Assembly (NCBI GenBank): GCA_003133425.1 | Contig: PKXI01000324.1 | Coordinates: 1-27,627 of the forward strand | Direction: 5' to 3' | DNA: 27,627 nucleotides | DNA from: Acidobacteriaceae bacterium | GTDB lineage: Bacteria > Acidobacteriota > Terriglobia > Terriglobales > Acidobacteriaceae | In this document: positions 22,872 through 27,627 of the stretch, in pieces | How positions within the stretch are numbered: position 1 is the first letter of the stretch | Layout of the letters: every line of letters starts with the position of its first letter | Made by a program: the position numbers and the translations under genes | Notes under the pieces: model-generated | Told to the model about the DNA's origin: nothing | What the model saw: the letters and a program-made list of their open reading frames with translations, nothing else | The model's database searches: none

Positions 22872-24383
22872 CTACTCGCGCGCCGGGCCCGTAAACAGGA
22901 AATCCCAAGAGGGGTCCAGAAACATCCATCGCTGGCTGCTGAACCAACTCGTGGGCAGCGATGGAACATGCAGCAGCGTGTGACCGCCCATGCACATCAG
23001 TTCCGTTCCGTTCCACGCCAGGAATGTTCTGGAAAGTTGGCCCACGCGCGCAGGATGGTCAACGCGCCGCAGGCAGACCGGGCAGCGCCGCCGTTGATCG
23101 CTAAGAGCCCATTGCATTCCGAACAAACACATGAAAAATGTCGACACCGTTTGCACATACAAAGCCTGGATGGTATTGAACCCCGTGAATCCAAAGGCGA
23201 GATCGAGCGATGCAAAATAGGTAATCAGCAGCAGCAGCGCGATCTTGGCGCCAAGAAAGCCCCAGCGCAGCAATCTCCTCGGCCACGAAATTCTGTGCAC
23301 GCTTACGCTCAGGTCACCGATCGAAACCGACGTAATGGCCGGCAAAGCCAGAAACGCCAGCAGCACTGCGAACCGAAATACATCCCACTCACGCGGCATC
23401 CCATTGCCGAGCGAGATCCCAAGCATGTCGTCAGGGGAGCGGTGCGGCGTATACGACTTGATCTGAATCCGCGGGGCGTCCATCCTCGACCGTCCCGAAT
23501 CCGATAGATGCGCCACCACGTATCCCGCGCCGGCAGAAACCATCTGCGAATCGGGCTCAAGCAGCCACGCGTCCACCTTTCCTGGCAGTCCCGACGGACC
23601 TTCGGGCGCAACGCCGGCAATTATAGCCCGGCGCATTCCCACCAGCACGACGCTCCCGGCAACATGAGGATTGGCGGCGAATTCAGTCTTCCACAGGCTT
23701 TCGCTCAGAATCACGCTGGGCATATCGGAGTCCACGGTCGCACCCCTCTCCCGAAACTGCACCGGCAGACCCAGCAGAGTAAAGAAGTTCGAACTGGCTC
23801 GCCCAACTCCCCAGCCCGCGCTCTCACGCGAACTGTCCTCGACCGGCCGCCAATTCACGCTCTCCCTTGTGACTCGATAGAACGCGAACCCATCGAAGAA
23901 CTCCTGCTTGCGATCTTTCCATGCCCGATACTGCCCAGATGAAATGGTGCGTGGCGAATCGTCGTTGCTCACGTCTTCAATAAGCACGAGGCCCGTACGC
24001 ACTCCTTGACGCGAAAGGCTGCGCTCTGCGCGCACACCCGGCAGCAATCGCACCAGCGTGAAACTGGCTACCAGCAGCGCGGCCAGAAGCAACAGGCATT
24101 GCCACGCGGAGCCGAAGTGCAATGTCATCGGAGTTCTTCCGCGCCGGTCAATCCTGCGGAGGTAGATCGCATCCTGAAACGCGCCCAGGCAGAAGCCGGC
24201 AATCGCGCGCTCCGAAGCCCACGAAAACTTGCCCGGCCATGCATATTCGCGGCGCGCCTGCCAGAGTTCCGCATACCACTCACGCCACCACTCCGTACGC
24301 TGCGGGCCCGGCACCAGCAGCGAAGCGCTCCGTAACAGGGCGAGGTCTGCAAGGCGAACCACAAATCCGACTGGTGGATTCAC
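22872..24383 (-). CDS. MacB-periplasmic-domain membrane protein with a C-terminal Cys/His motif
   Basis: The 503-residue protein starts at GTG 24383, which overlaps the padR stop by four bases (GTGA), so translation is probably coupled. Residues 30-90 resemble the N-terminal segment of acidobacterial orphan MacB-type permeases (EWWREWYAELWQARREY). A first membrane helix lies near 94-116, then a MacB periplasmic-core-like domain (about 130-280: FFDGFAFYR, NFFTLLGLPVQFRERG, VILSESLWKTEFAANPHVAG). Three more helices follow (336-355, 375-396, 405-425). The C-terminus has Cys434-x2-Cys437, Cys464 and His468, a possible zinc site, then WFSSQRWMFLDPSWDFLF. The FtsX permease domain expected in MacB-type proteins is missing. 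Its function is unknown; a sensor or transport-accessory role with PadR and the divergent ABC system is a guess. Confidence 0.75.
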   Translation of the reverse strand: MNPPVGFVVRLADLALLRSASLLVPGPQRTEWWREWYAELWQARREYAWPGKFSWASERAIAGFCLGAFQDAIYLRRIDRRGRTPMTLHFGSAWQCLLLLAALLVASFTLVRLLPGVRAERSLSRQGVRTGLVLIEDVSNDDSPRTISSGQYRAWKDRKQEFFDGFAFYRVTRESVNWRPVEDSSRESAGWGVGRASSNFFTLLGLPVQFRERGATVDSDMPSVILSESLWKTEFAANPHVAGSVVLVGMRRAIIAGVAPEGPSGLPGKVDAWLLEPDSQMVSAGAGYVVAHLSDSGRSRMDAPRIQIKSYTPHRSPDDMLGISLGNGMPREWDVFRFAVLLAFLALPAITSVSIGDLSVSVHRISWPRRLLRWGFLGAKIALLLLITYFASLDLAFGFTGFNTIQALYVQTVSTFFMCLFGMQWALSDQRRRCPVCLRRVDHPARVGQLSRTFLAWNGTELMCMGGHTLLHVPSLPTSWFSSQRWMFLDPSWDFLFTGPARE

Positions 24384-24709
24384 ACCGACCTCGCCTCTTC
24401 GGACGGAATCAGCCGCTCCAGCAGCGGATAGCGCTTCCGCGACGTCTCCAGCGTCGCTCTGCCCGCCGCCGTCAGCTTGTAATATTTGCGCGGCGGCCGC
24501 TGCTCCGCGTCGGCAATCGACTGCTTCTCCCACTGCGAGCGAATCAGCTCATCGCGCTCCAGCCTGCGCATCGCCGGATAGACAGTGCCGCTGGGCAGCC
24601 CGGTCATCTCCATGATGCTGAAGCCGTAAATAAATCCGGCATCCACCGCCTGCAGGATCATCGCCGCCGTGTGCGAAAGTTTCGTTTCCGGGTTTCTCTC
24701 CGCAGCCAT
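24380..24709 (-). CDS. PadR-family transcriptional regulator
   Basis: This 109-residue protein is a small PadR repressor (winged helix plus a short C-terminal dimer helix). The typical blocks are MILQAVDAGFIYGFSIMEMTGLPSGTVYPAMRRLERDELI (about 17-56) and RPPRKYYKLTAAGRATLE (about 73-90). In acidobacteria such regulators commonly sit directly before MacB-type permease genes, as here, where the next gene overlaps its stop. A good promoter (TTGTCA at 24745-24740, 18 bases, TAGAAT at 24721-24716) ends only six bases before the ATG, so the transcript may be leaderless. An inverted repeat in the same gap is a likely own operator. The effector is unknown. Confidence 0.93.
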   Translation of the reverse strand: MAAERNPETKLSHTAAMILQAVDAGFIYGFSIMEMTGLPSGTVYPAMRRLERDELIRSQWEKQSIADAEQRPPRKYYKLTAAGRATLETSRKRYPLLERLIPSEEARSV

Positions 24710-24715
24710 GCGCGC

Positions 24716-24770
24716 ATTCTACCTATGTAGATATCTACTTGACAAGTAATTATGAAGAATGCTACATAGG
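24716..24770. promoter_or_regulatory. Divergent promoters with a PadR-type inverted repeat
   Basis: CCTATGTAG (24722-24730) and CTACATAGG (24762-24770) form a perfect 9-bp inverted repeat; GTAGATATCTAC (24727-24738) is a perfect palindrome inside. The left arm lies in the spacer of the padR promoter (TTGTCA-18-TAGAAT). The right arm covers the -10 (TACATA) of a rightward promoter with TTGACA at 24739-24744. Binding here would repress both units. Confidence 0.65.
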
Positions 24771-24785
24771 GTAGGCAGGTGACAC

Positions 24786-25559
24786 ATGCTTGAACTTCAG
24801 CACCTCTACCGAAGCTTCCGCACCATTCCTGCCATTCAGGACATAAGCTTCAATGTGGCGCCCGGCGAGATTGTCGGCTTTCTCGGCCCCAACGGCGCCG
24901 GCAAATCCACTACCGTTAAGATTATTACCGGCATGTTGCGCCCCGACGACGGCCATGTGCTCTTTGAAGGCAAGGACATCCGCAAGGACATGGTCGCCTT
25001 CCGCTCCATTCTCGGATATGTCCCTGAAGAAGCGCATCTCTACAGCTATCTTTCCGGCCTCGAATATCTGCAACTCGTCGGCCGTCTGCGCGGAATCGGC
25101 GAAGCCCTGCTTGAAGCCAAAGCCACACGCCTGCTTAAACTTCTGCATCTTGAGTCATGGCAATACTCGCCCATCTCTTCTTACTCCAAGGGAATGCGCC
25201 AGCGCGTACTCATCGCCGCGGCCCTGCTGCACGATCCCAAGCTGTTGATCTTCGATGAGCCGCTCTCCGGCCTTGATGTGGTCTCTTCGCGTCTTTTCAG
25301 GGACCTGCTCGAACTACTTGCCGCGGAAGGCAAGGCAATCATCTACATCTCGCATGTGCTGGAAGTCGTGGAGCAGATATGCAACCGCGTCATCGTCATC
25401 GCCAAGGGCCGCATCCTGGCCGACGCGCCGCCCTCCGATCTCACAAAGTTGATGAGCCTGCCCGATCTTGAAAGCGTATTCGCGCAACTCGTAGCCCAAC
25501 AGGAAACAAGGACCGTTGCCCAGGAAATGGTTGAAGTCATGCGGCTCGACTATGTCTGA
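24786..25559 (+). CDS. ABC transporter ATP-binding protein
   Basis: This 257-residue ATPase powers an ABC system at the cytoplasmic face. Walker A GPNGAGKST is at 34-42, the Q-loop region near 74-82, the signature reads YSKGMRQR (133-140, a variant of LSGGQ common in export-type ATPases), and Walker B with catalytic Glu is LLIFDEP (153-159), followed by the D-loop SGLD and the switch His in ISHVLEVVEQIC. The C-terminal extension is short. AGGTG lies 5 bases before the ATG. It overlaps the next gene by eight bases, so the two membrane and ATPase parts are made together. The promoter region contains the presumed PadR site. Confidence 0.95.
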   Translation: MLELQHLYRSFRTIPAIQDISFNVAPGEIVGFLGPNGAGKSTTVKIITGMLRPDDGHVLFEGKDIRKDMVAFRSILGYVPEEAHLYSYLSGLEYLQLVGRLRGIGEALLEAKATRLLKLLHLESWQYSPISSYSKGMRQRVLIAAALLHDPKLLIFDEPLSGLDVVSSRLFRDLLELLAAEGKAIIYISHVLEVVEQICNRVIVIAKGRILADAPPSDLTKLMSLPDLESVFAQLVAQQETRTVAQEMVEVMRLDYV

Positions 25560-27387
25560 CAACTTCCAGCGTCTGCTCACAATGTCCGATACTCAGCCGC
25601 TCGCGCTCAATGCGCAGGCAGCTCTCGGAGCCGTGCGCCAACCCCAGCGCAGCCAATTCTCGCTGCTCGTCCGTCATTTCCTTGAGCGCTTCTTCAACCA
25701 CGAAACCGCTTCGCCCGACGGCGACGCAAAAACGCGCCTGGTGCAGATCGCCTTTGCCACCGGCCTTCCCGGATTCATTGTTGCCATCTATCTATGGCCC
25801 GTCTACCACCCCATTGCCGGCTGGCCTCCAGGTCAACACTCAATGGGCGACCCGCCAACCTATTGGTTGCAGGTCAATCATCACTTCTTTTATGTCGTCT
25901 ACTCCTTCGTTGCCATGGGCATCGTCACCGTCTTCGAGTGGGACATGTTCTTTCCCGATCTGCTCGACCTGTGGGTACTCAAGACTCTGCCCATCGCCGA
26001 AGGCCGCGCATTTCTCACACGCGTGGCGGCCATTGGTATTTTTGTTGCAGGCTTTCTGTTCGACATCAATCTCTTCGCGACCCTGGTGCTTCCCTCGGCA
26101 ATCGATCCGCCTAATCTTCTCCGCTTCCTCTCCGGCCATCTGCTCGCTGTGGCCGGCAGCGGATTATTTGCCGCGTCCTTCATTCTGGCGATGCAGGGCG
26201 TGATTCTTTCAGTACTAGGCGAGCGCCTGTTTCGCAAGATATCCCTGCTCATGCAGGGTCTTTCCATCACCGCGCTACTGCTGCTCATGTTCCTTTTTCC
26301 GGTCTTCTCCGGCGTAGTCCCGGCGCTGCTCAAATCCGGCAGCGGCTATGCGCTCTACTGTCCTCCGTTCTGGTTTCTGGGCATCTATCAACTCATCATG
26401 GAAGGGCCGGCAGCATTGCCCGTCTACACCACGCTGGCGAAAATCGGATGCACTGCGCTGCTTCTGGTTGCAGGGCTGGCTGTGCTTACCTATCCGCTCG
26501 CCTACCTGCGCCGCATCCGCCAACTTGTGGAAGGCCCCGGCACCTGTAGCACGCGCAATTGGCTCCGCCGCCCGCTCGACAGCCTCTTCCATTTCACAGT
26601 GATTCGCGCTCCCGTTCGCCGTGCCGTTTTCCACTTCATCAGCCAAACTGTGCTGCGTGTCCCGCGCTACCGCATCTATCTAGTCCTCTACGGAGGCGTG
26701 GGCCTGTCCGTAGTTGCCACTGCCATTCTGCGCTTTGCCGTCGTGCACGAAACTGTGCGCATGACAATCTTCGCGGACGGAATTCGCGCTGCCCTTGGCA
26801 TCGTTGCCTTCTGGGTCATCGCCGGCATGCGCATGGCCTTCGTGTCTTCCGGCAACCAACAGGGAAGCTGGGCCTTTCGCATCGTGCATGGCAGACCACC
26901 GGATTTCATTCCTGCCATGCAACAGTTGCTGGCCGCTAAAGCCTGGGTGCTACTCTGGGCGTGCGCTGTCACAATGGCGACCCTCATCGCGCTTCGTACA
27001 GTCTCAACGCCGAGCCTACTCACCTGGCCCTCAACCGCCTCTCAAATAGTTGTTGCTTTCGGCATGTGCCTTCTGCTCACTGACGTGCTGTTTCTCAACG
27101 TCACCATTGTTGCTTTCACTGGCGAGCCGACGCGAGGTCAGTCGAACCTTGCATTCACCGTTCTCAAATACTTCACATTCTTTCCAGTAGTGGCCGCGCT
27201 CCCGGTTGCCGTTGAACCGTGGGTTCAGCAGAGTGGCCAGCACATGATTGCTGCCGTGCTGGTAATCGCCGCTGCGCATCTGGCGCTGCGATTCCGCTAT
27301 CAGGCGATTGTGCGGCAACACTGCAATCTGCCCGGCCTCGAGGATGATGAAGAAGAATTCCCGATGAAGCTCGGCCTCCGTTATTGA
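25552..27387 (+). CDS. Large polytopic membrane protein, probable ABC permease subunit
   Basis: I do not recognise a named family in this roughly 611-residue protein. It has about 12 hydrophobic segments (for example IAFATGLPGFIVAIYLWPVY, ISLLMQGLSITALLLLMFLF and IYLVLYGGVGLSVVATAIL), long enough to serve as the whole membrane channel, and no ATP-binding motif. The start ATG 25552 overlaps the ATPase gene (ATGTCTGA); ATG 25582 is an alternative. Placement between two ABC ATPase genes makes a permease the best inference. The N-terminal 60 residues are polar, and the sequence ends in an acidic stretch (GLEDDEEEFP). The transported compound is unknown. Confidence 0.85.
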   Translation: MSDNFQRLLTMSDTQPLALNAQAALGAVRQPQRSQFSLLVRHFLERFFNHETASPDGDAKTRLVQIAFATGLPGFIVAIYLWPVYHPIAGWPPGQHSMGDPPTYWLQVNHHFFYVVYSFVAMGIVTVFEWDMFFPDLLDLWVLKTLPIAEGRAFLTRVAAIGIFVAGFLFDINLFATLVLPSAIDPPNLLRFLSGHLLAVAGSGLFAASFILAMQGVILSVLGERLFRKISLLMQGLSITALLLLMFLFPVFSGVVPALLKSGSGYALYCPPFWFLGIYQLIMEGPAALPVYTTLAKIGCTALLLVAGLAVLTYPLAYLRRIRQLVEGPGTCSTRNWLRRPLDSLFHFTVIRAPVRRAVFHFISQTVLRVPRYRIYLVLYGGVGLSVVATAILRFAVVHETVRMTIFADGIRAALGIVAFWVIAGMRMAFVSSGNQQGSWAFRIVHGRPPDFIPAMQQLLAAKAWVLLWACAVTMATLIALRTVSTPSLLTWPSTASQIVVAFGMCLLLTDVLFLNVTIVAFTGEPTRGQSNLAFTVLKYFTFFPVVAALPVAVEPWVQQSGQHMIAAVLVIAAAHLALRFRYQAIVRQHCNLPGLEDDEEEFPMKLGLRY

Positions 27388-27461
27388 ATTCGTGATTCCG
27401 GAGATACTTGCGATAAACTTGACTGCCCGATAGGTCGATTGCTACAGAGGACGCACAAATC

Positions 27462-27627
27462 ATGTTAGAACTTCGACGTGTTTCAAAACACTTCTCCGGC
27501 ATTGCCGCTGTAGACGACGTCTGGTTCTCCGCTCGTCCGGGAGAAGTGACCGGCTACCTTGGGCCCAACGGCTCGGGCAAGTCCACCACCATGAAGATGA
27601 TTACCGGCAGGGCAATCGCATTTCAAA
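27462..27627 (+). CDS. Second ABC transporter ATP-binding protein, cut by the window end
   Basis: Only the first 55 codons are present. The start MLELRRVSKHFSGIAAVDDV, then GEVTGYLGPNGSGKSTTMKMITG with Walker A (GPNGSGKST), identify an ABC ATPase. It follows the membrane protein gene by 74 bases; AGAGGA lies about 10 bases before the ATG. The first ATPase at 24786 has nearly the same start pattern, so the pair may form a two-ATPase transporter. After MITG the sequence reads RAIAFQ, unlike the usual G-(L/M)-x-x-P; the last 20 or so bases may be an assembly edge. Confidence 0.85.
   Translation, partial: MLELRRVSKHFSGIAAVDDVWFSARPGEVTGYLGPNGSGKSTTMKMITGRAIAFQ

Noticed and set aside
1..27627. 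tRNA or rRNA genes
   Set aside because: I saw no cloverleaf with a GTTCRA T-arm or rRNA stretch by eye; a tRNAscan run would settle it.

Overview
The window looks like chromosomal DNA of an Acidobacteriota bacterium, most likely class Terriglobia (Acidobacteriaceae or a relative). The basis is an HspR-controlled dnaK cluster, a PadR regulator coupled to a protein that keeps the periplasmic domain of acidobacterial MacB-type permeases, GH125 and GH105 glycosidases, high GC at third codon positions, and intergenic hairpin repeats of a kind I associate with this group. This is inference from gene content; no rRNA or other phylogenetic marker is present.

Layout. 1-4.5 kb: a chaperone cluster on the minus strand, read dnaK > orphan HigA-like antitoxin > dnaJ > hspR. 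grpE is absent, and a HAIR-like HspR operator lies in front of dnaK. 4.8-9.5 kb: a 14-helix-type MFS exporter, a small Asn/Gln/His-rich secreted protein, a beta-carbonic anhydrase and a secreted penicillin-binding-protein-like serine hydrolase. 9.7-14.6 kb: housekeeping genes ffh, a peroxiredoxin-like protein, yggS and yggU, a DUF486 membrane protein and trxB. 14.7-22.8 kb: a Tat-exported GH125 alpha-mannosidase, two small proteins, a large secreted Ig/IPT-type protein broken by a one-base frameshift, purU, and a secreted GH105 unsaturated glycuronyl hydrolase. 22.9-27.6 kb: a divergent pair of transcription units. PadR plus a MacB-periplasmic-domain protein with a C-terminal Cys/His motif run leftward. 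An ABC ATPase, a large membrane protein and a second ABC ATPase (cut by the window end) run rightward. Both share an intergenic region with a 9-bp inverted repeat that probably binds PadR.

The most unusual content is non-coding. Three short repeat types occur in the gaps: a TGTCATCCTGAGC repeat, a CCCATCC/GGGTGGG hairpin, and arrays of 7-bp units. They occur always in the same + orientation and, when combined, always in that order, whatever the direction of the flanking genes. The hairpin stems change sequence between copies but keep pairing, including an invariant T.G position. Separately, two 110-bp nested palindromes (6636-6746 and 16135-16244) have different outer-arm sequences with compensatory changes and an identical loop. 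In the coding part, the best oddity is a metzincin-like domain in which the whole zinc site HExGHxxGxxH has become RAxGRxxGxxY, inside a gene that is also frameshifted.
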